The position numbers were made by a program, and so were the translations under genes. From contig NZ_CP049074.1 of assembly GCF_013343295.1 (NCBI RefSeq), forward strand, positions 1,097,501-1,161,500: 64,000 nt of DNA, written 5' to 3'. The notes under the pieces are model-generated. The model made no database searches, was not told the origin of the DNA, and saw nothing but the letters and a program-made list of their open reading frames with translations. Numbering within the stretch: the stretch's first letter is position 1; each line of letters begins with the position of its first letter. This document shows positions 6,691-15,495 of this stretch, one piece after another. The stretch comes from Metallosphaera tengchongensis (GTDB lineage Archaea > Thermoproteota > Thermoprotei_A > Sulfolobales > Sulfolobaceae).

Positions 6691-7547
6691 ATAAAAATGG
6701 AGATATTTACTTCACTATTTCCAACGTTAATGGGCCTGGCTTTGTCTATGCGTACAGGAAATACGTATTTACTGGTAACGGGTTATGGAAAGGATACGAG
6801 AGAGTACTGAGAAATTACGGCGTCCATAATCTGGTTAAGTCCCAACAGAAATTCATGTTTGACCCGTGCCAGAACGTTGATTTCCCCACAATAATGACGT
6901 CTGACATAAGGAAGCACCTCCTACCTGAACAGGCATTCAGGCACTTACTAACGAATGAGAGAAAGTCGTTTCTAACGGATTACCTACTAGGGCTTCTGGA
7001 GCCTGTTACCAACTCTAGGCTTGGAGTCACAGGGTCCCTTCTTCTAGGTATAGAGCATAAGAATTCCGATATAGACATCTTGGTTTACGGCTGTAAGAGA
7101 GCTGAGGACTTCCTTACAGAATTTAGAGGCGGAGAACCTGATAAGGATTGGTTGAGGGAGACTTCTATAAATTATTCTCTTGAGGAAGATCTAGTTAAAG
7201 ATCTTTACGACTCAAGAATTAGAGGGATATTTAAGGGAATAAAGTATTCCGTCCACTTTGTAGATGAGACGCCTCGTAGATACTGCATGGACGTTTGCAC
7301 TCAAAAGGGGGATATCAGATTGCAAGGAGAAATCGAAGGAGAATGTCAAGCGCTATTTTACCCTGCCAGAGCTAAGTTCAATAGCCATGAGGAGTATGAG
7401 TTAATTTCGTGGGAAGGTATTTTTTCCTCCTCTATGTATGGGAGAAGGAAAGCCGAGGTTAGAGGGATTGAGCTCGCGTGCTCAGGCAAGAGGGTGATAA
7501 TTATTGGAGACAGAAACGTCCAGGGTTACATCAAAGTTCTGCACTAA
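6651..7547 (+). CDS. Predicted nucleotidyltransferase, 298 aa
   Basis: The motif GSLLLGIEHKNSDIDILVYG near residue 127 is the G-S-x9-D-x-D signature of the polymerase-beta nucleotidyltransferase fold: Gly-Ser to bind the triphosphate and two aspartates for the metals. The C-terminal half (about 190-290) has several cysteines (RYCMDVC, GECQALF, ELACSG) and is lineage-specific. Family members are often labelled predicted nucleotidyltransferase (COG1665-like); the substrate is unknown. It overlaps both neighbours in the operon, so its product is likely needed with the kinase-fold and CitG-like proteins. Confidence 0.72.
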   Translation: MGRSYFLDKDGIIDKNGDIYFTISNVNGPGFVYAYRKYVFTGNGLWKGYERVLRNYGVHNLVKSQQKFMFDPCQNVDFPTIMTSDIRKHLLPEQAFRHLLTNERKSFLTDYLLGLLEPVTNSRLGVTGSLLLGIEHKNSDIDILVYGCKRAEDFLTEFRGGEPDKDWLRETSINYSLEEDLVKDLYDSRIRGIFKGIKYSVHFVDETPRRYCMDVCTQKGDIRLQGEIEGECQALFYPARAKFNSHEEYELISWEGIFSSSMYGRRKAEVRGIELACSGKRVIIIGDRNVQGYIKVLH

Positions 7548-8391
7548 AATCGCAGAGAGACTCTCAATGGCTTCAATTTTAGAGTCATCGATACCTAAGC
7601 CAGGAAACGCCAGCCCTCTACAGGACATAGAAACTGTAACTTTGAGAGATATTATTGTTTCTGCGCTAAGATTGAAAGATTCTTACTACAACGTATGTTT
7701 GAGAGGCTATGAAAGGAGACTTCCAATAATGGATAGGCTAAGCGAGGTAACGGATAGGAGTTTCTCCTTGCTAGGCACTGCACTCCTCCTTTTTCCCATA
7801 GCCTATTCATCTACGTTCTCCACAGACGTGGAACAGCTAATCCATAACGCTTCACTGGTCAGCGTTATGCTCACTTCAGAGGACTGGAAATGGTTCAGGG
7901 AGGCTCTCACGAAGCTGAACTTGAGTTATCTTGGAAGAACAGATAGGATGGATTACAGAAACGCCAGTGTATCCATGGGGGAGATCTTAAGATGGTCTGC
8001 AGTATACGATGAGATAGCAAAGGAAATTGTAGCTGGATATCCCTTATCTAAGGAGGTTTACAATATCATAAGGGAGAATCCCTGCGGATCCTTTTCGTCC
8101 AACGTTAAGTGGGCTTTCATTTACGTTCTCTCTAAGCAACCCGATGGTCTGATTTCGAGGAAATGGGGACACTCAATAGCAATAAAAATATCTCAAATGG
8201 CTTCCAAGATCCCACCTTGCCCGCAGGAAACGGAACTCCAGATATTTAACGACTTCCTTAGATCGAGGAAAATAAATCCCGGTTCTACTGCTGATATAAT
8301 AGCTGCAGGAATTGCATTGCACGAGATAGGTGAGTTATTTGATAATGATATCAGGCCTCCCTTGCCAAGAGGATGTGATAGAACGACTTAA
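7504..8391 (+). CDS. CitG/MdcB-like triphosphoribosyl-dephospho-CoA synthase family protein
   Basis: SIPKPGNASP near residue 30 and NPGSTADIIAAGIAL near the C-terminus are the two signature motifs of the CitG family, which makes triphosphoribosyl-dephospho-CoA from ATP and dephospho-CoA in bacteria. Archaeal members are of unproven function. I chose the TTG at 7504 over the in-frame ATG at 7567 because the family has a helix (here KFCTKIAERLSMASILE) directly before the first motif. It overlaps the previous gene by 44 bases and the next by 62. No citrate or malonate decarboxylase is visible nearby. Confidence 0.8.
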   Translation: METETSRVTSKFCTKIAERLSMASILESSIPKPGNASPLQDIETVTLRDIIVSALRLKDSYYNVCLRGYERRLPIMDRLSEVTDRSFSLLGTALLLFPIAYSSTFSTDVEQLIHNASLVSVMLTSEDWKWFREALTKLNLSYLGRTDRMDYRNASVSMGEILRWSAVYDEIAKEIVAGYPLSKEVYNIIRENPCGSFSSNVKWAFIYVLSKQPDGLISRKWGHSIAIKISQMASKIPPCPQETELQIFNDFLRSRKINPGSTADIIAAGIALHEIGELFDNDIRPPLPRGCDRTT

Positions 8392-8830
8392 TAGTCTAAA
8401 TAAGCCAATACTAGGTCTTGGGGACGTAGAATGTCCTCAAAGGTTGAAGAATTTTAGAGGTATTTTGGGAGAGATGGACAATATTACTGCCATGAAATAC
8501 ATGGAGAACCACTCCTTATTGGTCAAGGAAAGAATTCTAGACCTCTCAGTAGATTTCTCTACCCCACTTGTCATCTCTCATCTTCCACCATTAGGAAGTT
8601 CAACTGGGATGATTTATGGGGTTATGGTAGGATCCAAATCGGTTAGGGCCAGAATACTTGCGCACAAACCTAGGTTATTGTTTCACGGTCACTCGGAGGT
8701 TCAGAGCGTGGCCGATTTCCATGGGTCTACGGTGGTCTCTATCGGTTCAACCTTGATGGGGTACGTCATAGAATACTTTGGGAATGGAAAATTTCAATTT
8801 ACAAATATATACGAAATGACCAATTTATAG
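8330..8830 (+). CDS. Calcineurin-like phosphoesterase homologue with altered metal site, 166 aa
   Basis: Late motifs of the metallophosphoesterase fold are present (LVISHLPPLG near residue 80, and LLFHGHSE near 118), and LGLGDVEC near residue 30 resembles the GD motif. The usual first motif D-x-H is replaced by ISGLPC, so two metal ligands are missing. It may be catalytically weak, use one metal, or serve a binding role. The GTG at 8330 is preferred over the ATG at 8345 because the first beta strand (YLIMIS) would otherwise be lost. It is the last gene of the operon and convergent with treT. Confidence 0.6.
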   Translation: MSYLIMISGLPCQEDVIERLNSLNKPILGLGDVECPQRLKNFRGILGEMDNITAMKYMENHSLLVKERILDLSVDFSTPLVISHLPPLGSSTGMIYGVMVGSKSVRARILAHKPRLLFHGHSEVQSVADFHGSTVVSIGSTLMGYVIEYFGNGKFQFTNIYEMTNL

Positions 8831-8839
8831 CCTTCAACC

Positions 8840-10036
8840 TCATTTTCCTTGAAGAGCAAGTGCAAAAGTCATTAGGTAATCCCTTAGTTCCCTTATCATT
8901 AGGAAGTTATTTTTAACATGTTCCCTTGCACTTTCTCCAATCTTTTCCCTTACCTCCTCATTTCTCATTAGGTATATTAAGTAGTGGGTTGCCTCTTCTG
9001 GCGTATTTACTAGGAATCCTGTGTATCCATGGATTATCTGAAGCGGAATTCCACCAGTATTGCCCCCTATTACAGACCTCCTTTTCCACATGGCTTCACT
9101 CACAGTTAGCCCAAAACCTTCCTTTATAGACTTCTGCATGACTACGTCTGAACCTCTCTGAAAAGCGTTAACCTCTAGATCACTGTCAGGTGGTAAGAGA
9201 AGTAGATGAACATCCTTGACACTCTCAGCCGCTTTTAAAGTTTCTTGATACACTATATTACCTTCAGGATCATCTGAAGCTGGACTTCCTAGATAAACCA
9301 ACTGCGCGTCAATATGACGTTTGAGGCCTTTAAATGCCTTTATGACTCCCAATGGATCTTTAGCCCTATCAAATCTGCTTATCTGGGTCACTAAAGGCCT
9401 ATCTGGGTCTACGTCAAACTTTCTCAATATTCTTTCTACTGTAAATCTTGATATATCCCTGTTTTTTATACTGAAGGGATCTATAGACGGTGGAATAATA
9501 AATTGTTGTAGTTTCAAATCATCTCGACCAAACACAGGGGAAGAAATAACCATTGAGTCGTATAGTTCTATGTATCTCTTGAGGAACTCCCAGACTGGAG
9601 GGTATGGGTTAGATATATCAATGTGGCAACGCCATATCCACTTACCCTTTCTCTTAAACCTAATTAGGCCTGCAGGCTGTGGATCATGGATAAACACCAC
9701 GTCATAATCCGTTGAAATTTCAGACGAATTAATTTCTTGCCACTTATTATATATATCGAAGGCTGAGGGAGGCAAATTCCCTACCCCGTTCTGTAAAGAG
9801 TTATGGAACGACTTAGTAACGTTGAAAAACTCACTGTCACCCCTTATAACCTTCCAGTCAGTGTTTATGCCCAGCTCCTTCATCATGGGCACCATCTTGC
9901 TAAGAATTTCAGCTACACCTCCCCCTTTGGGTGTAGAATTAACGTGGAGTACGGATATGCCTTTCAATTTTTCTGCTATCTTATAGACGCTATCGAGTTC
10001 GCTTTCACCTATTATTTCTCCATACTTTTCTATCAT
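8840..10036 (-). CDS. treT: Trehalose glycosyltransferring synthase, GT4 family
   Basis: A 398-residue GT-B fold glycosyltransferase. The GGGVAEIL loop near residue 38 and the E-x7-E pair (E306 and E314 in KEGFGLTVSEAMW) are typical of TreT, which makes trehalose from an NDP-glucose and glucose. Length and N-terminus (IAEKLKGISVLHVNSTPKGG) match the archaeal TreT group. It follows the DUF5752 gene with a 4-base overlap, a pairing seen widely in Sulfolobales. Trehalose acts as a compatible solute and heat protectant. Confidence 0.88.
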   Translation of the reverse strand: MIEKYGEIIGESELDSVYKIAEKLKGISVLHVNSTPKGGGVAEILSKMVPMMKELGINTDWKVIRGDSEFFNVTKSFHNSLQNGVGNLPPSAFDIYNKWQEINSSEISTDYDVVFIHDPQPAGLIRFKRKGKWIWRCHIDISNPYPPVWEFLKRYIELYDSMVISSPVFGRDDLKLQQFIIPPSIDPFSIKNRDISRFTVERILRKFDVDPDRPLVTQISRFDRAKDPLGVIKAFKGLKRHIDAQLVYLGSPASDDPEGNIVYQETLKAAESVKDVHLLLLPPDSDLEVNAFQRGSDVVMQKSIKEGFGLTVSEAMWKRRSVIGGNTGGIPLQIIHGYTGFLVNTPEEATHYLIYLMRNEEVREKIGESAREHVKNNFLMIRELRDYLMTFALALQGK

Positions 10037-10689
10037 GAAAAGATCACCTTCTCGAGTGTGGAAAGGATATCGCTCCTTAGCTTCTCTTCGCTATTGTATG
10101 TCTGTGGATCCAGCATCGATATGCTTTGTGCCACTTTATCAGCCTGAAATTCACGAATGAGCCATGCCGAGAAGTCGTTGGTCTCAGCATACCCCATTAC
10201 CCTCCTAAAAACCAAGTGATAGACTATGGATCTCATTGTTATATTTGAAAGGATATCAATTAGTTCACCTATGGAATGTGCCCTAATGCCAGTGTCGAAG
10301 ACTACGGGCCTGCATGTGTTGAAGTGAAATGGCTTACCTTTGTTTTTGTTGTCCGACTCCTCGAGAATATTTATAATATCTTCTCTAACTTGCTCAACAG
10401 TTTTAGGCTCAACTGCTTCCACGTCGGAGACGCGATAGGCTAAGGAGGGGTCATGAAGTTCGTCCCTTATCCAAAAAGCGAAGTCGTTATGGAGATCATA
10501 TGGAATGACATGGCTTGAAAAGACTGGATGAAATACATGATAAAAGACGGAAAACCCGTCGACTTTCCTTAAGCCGTCAATTAGGTCTTCTATTGTGAGT
10601 GCCTTCTTACCTGCGTATATGGGTGGGTAGTAAGCTGCGTAGAACTCAAAGGGCTGTCTAGCTTTAGCGTCTAAAAATTCCTTGGTCAT
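10033..10689 (-). CDS. DUF5752 family protein paired with TreT
   Basis: A 218-residue protein with two similar halves: YHVFHPVF...NDFAFWIRDEL around residues 50-78 and YHLVFRRV...NDFSAWLIREF around 158-184. This internal duplication is typical of DUF5752 proteins, which often sit beside trehalose synthases. Function is unknown; a regulatory or accessory role for TreT is inferred from the overlap. It is the first gene of the two-gene operon, with an AT-rich upstream region at 10690-10720. Confidence 0.7.
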   Translation of the reverse strand: MTKEFLDAKARQPFEFYAAYYPPIYAGKKALTIEDLIDGLRKVDGFSVFYHVFHPVFSSHVIPYDLHNDFAFWIRDELHDPSLAYRVSDVEAVEPKTVEQVREDIINILEESDNKNKGKPFHFNTCRPVVFDTGIRAHSIGELIDILSNITMRSIVYHLVFRRVMGYAETNDFSAWLIREFQADKVAQSISMLDPQTYNSEEKLRSDILSTLEKVIFS

Positions 10690-11068
10690 ATTACTTATCA
10701 GGATACGGATTCTAATATCTTTTAGCGCTCTCTGTTGGATAGCATTGATTTCACGGACTCGCTTCCCAGTCTCTAATCAATGGGATGCTTCTTCCTGAAT
10801 TGTCTCAGCCAGTCCTAAAAGGGATGGGTTTTCTTCTAGGCGAGTTTTACGAAGTGAGGAAAGCCTTGCCCTTTAGGGCGTGGTGGAGGTCAGGAGGTAT
10901 ACAATCAAGTAAAACCTAAACTTTCTATATTTTATTTTATAAACTTAAAAAGTAATATACTAAGGGATACAATCTCCTTTAAGCTAGACAAAGTCAAGAA
11001 TTCTTTCCAACCGGACATAGAAGATATTAGGCTTAAGTTCATAAGGACAAATTGAGATAATTATTCTT
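10690..11068. other. Intergenic region with an IS605-type right-end remnant
   Basis: No gene. GAGGAAAGCC...CCTTTAGGGCG...GGAGGTCA at 10856-10892 matches the 3' ends of the tnpB elements at 44942, 49962 and 51624, so it is a solitary right end of a lost copy. A TATA-like TTTATAAACTT at about 10938-10948 lies in front of the TnpB-like gene. Between them, 10969-11055 holds a short open frame (TISFKLDKVKNSF...) with no start codon, one frame off the TnpB-like ORF and possibly its former N-terminus. Confidence 0.55.
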
Positions 11069-11899
11069 ATGAAAGAAAAGCTAGTGGAGGCAAAGATTGT
11101 TGATTACGGAAAACTCAAGCAAATATATAGTGATATCATGTATTATATTGAATATTCGAAAGCTCTTGAAAAGTCTGGAGTAAAGACGAAGCCTTCTCCA
11201 CCCCCATATCTAAAGGAGATGAACGTCATACTGAGCAAGCCTAGACTAGGGCCTGTGAAACTCATAGGAGACGGACCTTCGTTCAGACTGGAGAAACTGA
11301 ACGCAGTTGTGGAGTCAGAAGAATACGGAAAGCCCATTTACGCATTGGTGGATTTCACCAACGGGATTAAAGTATTTTTAGCCTATCAATTTGACGACCC
11401 AATAGTAGGAATTGACCTGGGGATAAGGCACATATTCACTGTAGTGGCTGTAGTGAGAGACGGAAAGGTGTACAAGAGTAAGTATATCGGTAGTAGCGGA
11501 ATATTCGACACGTTCACTAAGTACATGAGCGAGTCTCAGGGTCTCTCATACGTAGCTGAGATTAAATCGAAGGTTAGGGTAGCCATGAAAGAGCTAATTG
11601 CATTCCTAAATGAGATAAATCCGAAAATGGTAGCACTGGAAGATCTAAGACTTTACGATGCAAGAATTGGGAGAGGTCTGAAGATTATAGAGGACGAGCT
11701 TGAAAGGGAGCTCATGGAGAAAGGGATCAGGTTTAAGAGACTAGACCCTAGGAACACTTCAAAGGTGTGTTCCCACTGTGGTTACAAGAAGGGCGAAGTA
11801 CTTGGCTCTATCTTTGTATGTCCCGCTTGTGGATACAAGGTGGACAGGGACTTTAACGCTGCGTATAATCTGGCGTTGAAGTGTTATTATACATGTTAA
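11069..11899 (+). CDS. Compact TnpB-like RuvC protein, 276 aa
   Basis: The C-terminal two thirds form a split RuvC nuclease domain: VGIDLGIRH with D116, ALEDLRL with E191, a zinc ribbon C234-x2-C237...C251-x2-C254, and VDRDFNAAYN with D259/D261. All three acidic positions are kept, so a nuclease activity is plausible. The N-terminal recognition part is only about 110 residues and does not resemble the usual TnpB start; typical TnpB proteins have about 370-430 residues. No guide-RNA/right-end sequence follows: pepQ starts 25 bases after the stop. It may be a domesticated or N-terminally truncated gene. Confidence 0.72.
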   Translation: MKEKLVEAKIVDYGKLKQIYSDIMYYIEYSKALEKSGVKTKPSPPPYLKEMNVILSKPRLGPVKLIGDGPSFRLEKLNAVVESEEYGKPIYALVDFTNGIKVFLAYQFDDPIVGIDLGIRHIFTVVAVVRDGKVYKSKYIGSSGIFDTFTKYMSESQGLSYVAEIKSKVRVAMKELIAFLNEINPKMVALEDLRLYDARIGRGLKIIEDELERELMEKGIRFKRLDPRNTSKVCSHCGYKKGEVLGSIFVCPACGYKVDRDFNAAYNLALKCYYTC

Positions 11900-11923
11900 C
11901 TTATTTCTTTTCGCTGTTTAACA

Positions 11924-12985
11924 TTGCATGTGGACTACAATAGAAGGATTCAGAAAGTCAAAAAGATGATGGAAGGAAAGGCAGATTATCTAATAGTGGG
12001 TCCTTCGAGCAATATGCTGTACCTTACAGGTTTCGTTGAGGAGCCTATGGAGAGACCCATTTTACTAGTCCTAGGTGACAGGGACTTCATGTTGGCTCCG
12101 AGAATGTATATGGAGCAGCTGTCTGACCTACCTATAGAGTTGCAAACCTATAATGACGGAGAGGATCCTTATTCTTACCTTAACCTGAGAAAGGGTGCAT
12201 CGCTCGTTGTGGATGATAGCCTATGGTCGGCTTTCCTGATAGAGATCGTAAATAGATTCTTGCCTTCAAATCTATTGCGTGGTTCAGTTTTAATGAAAAA
12301 ACTCAGGGCAATTAAGGATCGAGAGGAGATAGAAATTATGATGGAGGGGTTAGGTATCGCAGAGGCGTCATTTCACGATCTCATTAACATGATCAAGGAG
12401 GGCGAAACAGAGTGTGAGGTGGGCAGGAAATTGGAAATGATCTTTGCAGAACACGGGGTAGTCCCCTCATTCTCGACAATCTCAACCTCCGGCCCGAACA
12501 CTTCAATGCCCCACCTTAGGTGTACTGACCGGAGAATAAGAAAAGGGGATATTATTATTGTAGACTTTGGGGTTAAGTATAGGGGTTACTCCACCGATAC
12601 TACAAGAGTGTTAAGCCTGGGAAGCCCGTCGAAGGAAGTAATGGAGATATGGTCTATAGTTGATGAAGCAGTGAATCTGGCCGAGAAGGTCCAATTTGGG
12701 TTGTCTGGAAGAGAGATCGATAATATACCAAGGAAACTCATAGAGGAGAAGGGCTATGGGAAATATTTCATACATAGGACAGGTCATGGAATAGGAATCG
12801 ATGTTCATGAGGATCCATACATTTCCTCCGATAATTTAGAGGTAGTTGAAAGAGGTTCTACATTTACTATAGAGCCCGGAATATACATTCCAGGAAGATT
12901 TGGGATAAGACTTGAAGACATGGTAATTATGAACGAAAAAATAAACAGAATGAACTCCCTATCAAGGGAACTTTACGTAATCTAG
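11924..12985 (+). CDS. pepQ: Xaa-Pro dipeptidase (M24 metallopeptidase)
   Basis: A 353-residue pita-bread metallopeptidase. All five metal ligands are visible: D and D in VDFGVKYRGYSTDTTR, H in HRTGHGIGIDVHE, E in FTIEPGIY and E in GIRLEDMV. It removes the N-terminal residue from dipeptides ending in proline and helps recycle peptides in the cytoplasm. The start is TTG at 11924 or GTG at 11930 (MHVDYN or MDYN); no ATG fits. Its 3' end overlaps the convergent aminotransferase gene by 4 bases. Confidence 0.88.
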   Translation: MHVDYNRRIQKVKKMMEGKADYLIVGPSSNMLYLTGFVEEPMERPILLVLGDRDFMLAPRMYMEQLSDLPIELQTYNDGEDPYSYLNLRKGASLVVDDSLWSAFLIEIVNRFLPSNLLRGSVLMKKLRAIKDREEIEIMMEGLGIAEASFHDLINMIKEGETECEVGRKLEMIFAEHGVVPSFSTISTSGPNTSMPHLRCTDRRIRKGDIIIVDFGVKYRGYSTDTTRVLSLGSPSKEVMEIWSIVDEAVNLAEKVQFGLSGREIDNIPRKLIEEKGYGKYFIHRTGHGIGIDVHEDPYISSDNLEVVERGSTFTIEPGIYIPGRFGIRLEDMVIMNEKINRMNSLSRELYVI

Positions 12986-14121
12986 TTTCGCATAGAACTT
13001 ACTACGTCTTTTAAAATCTTTACACCTGACTTTATTTGCTCTTCGCTGGGCATTGTTATACTAAGCCTTGCCATTGTATCCCCTCCCCTCAGGAAAAACG
13101 CCTTTGCGGGTACGAAACTTAACCCTCTCTTTGCCGTTTCGTTTAAAACTACGTCGGCGTTTACACCTAAGTCGACCAAGAGAAAGAACCCGCACTTTGG
13201 CACATTAAAGTTATGAAATCCAGCGTCCATCAGAGAATCTACAAGAACCCCCATTTTCTCCTTGTAATGCAGAGACAGACTCTCCATCCTTGAATATATA
13301 AGACCTTTTCTTAAAATTTTTGCAATAACGTACTGATTAAGGGTTGAGGTGGAGAAGTCAAGCTGCTCCAGCAGACTCAGTTTCTCTCCGATGATTTCGT
13401 CTGCAAACACAAATCCAATTCTGAGTCCAGGAGCTAAGATTTTGCTAAAACTGCTCACGTATATTACCTTCCCGGATCTGTCATATTCCTTTATAGGTTT
13501 AGGCAAACAGCCAGCAATGGGTCTATAGGGATCATCCTCAACTATGAAAAAATCTCTTTCCTCCGACAGTTCCACTAATCTCTTTCTTCTATCCTCACTC
13601 ATATTGACGCCTGCGGGATTATGACAGTTTGGGATAGTGTAAACAAGCTTGGGTTTTACGATTTTAGTAACCTTTTCCAGTTCCTCGATCGAGATACCGT
13701 CCTTATCAAGATAGATGGGTAAGGAGACTGCTGATCTGAGCTTGAGTGCCATAAAAGTCTCGACGAATGTGGGATTTTCCACTGCAATGATGTCATCCTG
13801 TAGAAGATATTTCGAAATAAGCTCTAGGGCATGCTGTGCCCCACTGGTAACCACTACCCTACCCATTTTAGATATGCCGAGCCTTGGAAGGTACTTTTCT
13901 ATTTCTTCTATGAGGTCTTGTTGGCCACCTGCTCCGGGGTAAAAGAGGGACTTAGATCCAATCTCGTCCAGAACTTCCTGAAAGGTATCACGGATTTCAT
14001 TTACCGGTATTGTCCTTGGGTCAGGCGTCCCACTGGCCATGTTGATCTCTACTGTTCTCCCTATCCTGGAACCCATTTCTACAGGGGACAGCTCTATTTC
14101 TTTACCTATTCTCGATACCAC
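12982..14121 (-). CDS. PLP-dependent aminotransferase, class I/II (ARO8/LysN-like)
   Basis: A 379-residue fold-type I aminotransferase. GAQHALELISKYLL near residue 90 binds the cofactor phosphate, NCHNPAGVNM and EDDPYRPI supply Asn and Asp contacts, and SSFSKILAPGLRIGF near 230 contains the Schiff-base lysine. The sequence type groups with 2-aminoadipate/aromatic aminotransferases that lack the GntR DNA-binding domain. It overlaps the upstream cyclodeaminase-like gene by 16 bases, so the two products probably act on linked amino-acid substrates. Substrate not determined. Confidence 0.82.
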   Translation of the reverse strand: MVSRIGKEIELSPVEMGSRIGRTVEINMASGTPDPRTIPVNEIRDTFQEVLDEIGSKSLFYPGAGGQQDLIEEIEKYLPRLGISKMGRVVVTSGAQHALELISKYLLQDDIIAVENPTFVETFMALKLRSAVSLPIYLDKDGISIEELEKVTKIVKPKLVYTIPNCHNPAGVNMSEDRRKRLVELSEERDFFIVEDDPYRPIAGCLPKPIKEYDRSGKVIYVSSFSKILAPGLRIGFVFADEIIGEKLSLLEQLDFSTSTLNQYVIAKILRKGLIYSRMESLSLHYKEKMGVLVDSLMDAGFHNFNVPKCGFFLLVDLGVNADVVLNETAKRGLSFVPAKAFFLRGGDTMARLSITMPSEEQIKSGVKILKDVVSSMRN

Positions 14122-15044
14122 TTTCCTACGACCTCCATGTCAGTCCCTACCCTCTTAGCTTTTGCTAAGGAGTATAACTTTCTCGTAACAGCTACGTCCT
14201 CAAGACCTATACCCACAGATTTGAAAATAGTTAATCCCTCACCAATCCTAACGTTCCCAGATATAATTTCAGAAAGCTTAACCACCTTGTTCCAGTCCAT
14301 CATGCCCATTTTATCAGCCAGATGGAACTCTCCAGCTTCGTCCTTAGCTTGATCCTTGTCTTCAACGGCAATAACGCTTGAGGCCTTTATAACTTCAGGG
14401 AAAAGCTCCTTCCTCTCTGGCAAGTTCGATCCTAGCGCATTAACATGAGTTTGTGAGCCCAAAAATTCCAGCTTAAGAAATGGAGAGGTAGAGGTAGTGA
14501 TAGTTACGATAACTTCTGACTGCGAGGACAAGTCCCTCAGATTAGTAACTGTTCTTATATGTATACCTTCCCTTGATAGGGTCTCTTTAGCTCTCCTTTC
14601 GCGCTCTGGAGTTCTAGTGTAACCCAGGATTGTAACACCAGGCCTGAGATTGTGGAAGGCTTCAACTTGAGATATCCCCTGCTTTCCCAGTCCAATAATT
14701 CCAACTGATGAGTAGTTCCCTTTCATGTAATCTGCAGCTAAGACAGAGAGTGCGCCGGTCCTGTATAGGGACATCCTATCAGCCTCACAGAAAAGTAAGA
14801 GATTTCCGTCTTGATCGAAGAGCAACGAAACGAAATTACCCCTTACGTAAGTCTTATATCCTATAAACCCTTCAATTGCTCCTGCCTGATACGTCAAGGT
14901 GGAACCTGAGAACGACGTTCTGACCCTTTTTGTGTTTACAGCTTTCTTATTATTTTCAAGAACGAAAGCTTCCCTTAGTGCGTCATAAGCGTCCTTGAAA
15001 CTTAATAGTTCGTTAACTTGGTTCTCCTTTAGAAATAAGGTCAA
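14106..15044 (-). CDS. Ornithine cyclodeaminase / mu-crystallin family protein
   Basis: A 312-residue NAD(P)-dependent enzyme. YRTGALSVLAADYM is followed by the Rossmann motif SVGIIGLGKQG near residue 117, and the substrate-side residues SFSGSTLTYQAG and NALGSNLPERKE fit the family. Members include ornithine cyclodeaminase, archaeal alanine dehydrogenase and imine reductases, which cannot be separated by eye. It is the first gene of an operon with the aminotransferase, divergent from a small winged-helix regulator that may control it. Confidence 0.8.
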   Translation of the reverse strand: MTLFLKENQVNELLSFKDAYDALREAFVLENNKKAVNTKRVRTSFSGSTLTYQAGAIEGFIGYKTYVRGNFVSLLFDQDGNLLLFCEADRMSLYRTGALSVLAADYMKGNYSSVGIIGLGKQGISQVEAFHNLRPGVTILGYTRTPERERRAKETLSREGIHIRTVTNLRDLSSQSEVIVTITTSTSPFLKLEFLGSQTHVNALGSNLPERKELFPEVIKASSVIAVEDKDQAKDEAGEFHLADKMGMMDWNKVVKLSEIISGNVRIGEGLTIFKSVGIGLEDVAVTRKLYSLAKAKRVGTDMEVVGKWYRE

Positions 15045-15107
15045 CAGAGCCCTTGTTTACATGAGCCTTATTCCTTAAAAAACTATAATGGGCTAAATCA
15101 CTCATAT

Positions 15108-15422
15108 ATGGAACTGACACCGAGGCTTCAAGACATTATTAACATTATTAAAAACAAGGGAGACATCAACGTTCAGGACATTGCCCTATACTTAAAAGTG
15201 TCCCCTAAAACAGCCAAGGGTTATATAAGGGAGTTGGTCAGGCTTGGGTACGTGACGGTTGATGAAGGAGGGAACATCAAATTACTCATAAAGGGAGAGG
15301 ATCCTGTGGAGAAAATATCTAAAATAATCGAAATCCACGAGAGCGAAATTTCATTGCTTAGGAAGCAATTGGAGGAGATGAGGGAGGAAATACAAAAAAT
15401 GAAAAAAAGATACAGATCCTGA
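15108..15422 (+). CDS. Winged-helix transcriptional regulator with coiled-coil tail, 104 aa
   Basis: Residues 6-60 form a winged helix (DIINIIKNKGDINVQDIA, LKVSPKTAKGYIRELVRLG, then the wing YVTVDEGGNIKL). Residues 70-104 are a charged heptad-rich coiled coil (KIIEIHESEISLLRKQLEEM) suited to dimerisation. It is divergent from the cyclodeaminase-aminotransferase operon across a 63-base gap, so local control is likely. No ligand domain. Start ATG at 15108, probably leaderless. Confidence 0.75.
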   Translation: MELTPRLQDIINIIKNKGDINVQDIALYLKVSPKTAKGYIRELVRLGYVTVDEGGNIKLLIKGEDPVEKISKIIEIHESEISLLRKQLEEMREEIQKMKKRYRS

Positions 15423-15495
15423 AGGAGGATATACGAGTTTGGAGGAGATGTACGCTTAAAGTAGTGCTGAACTCACCAATTGGGCCTCGTTTTGT

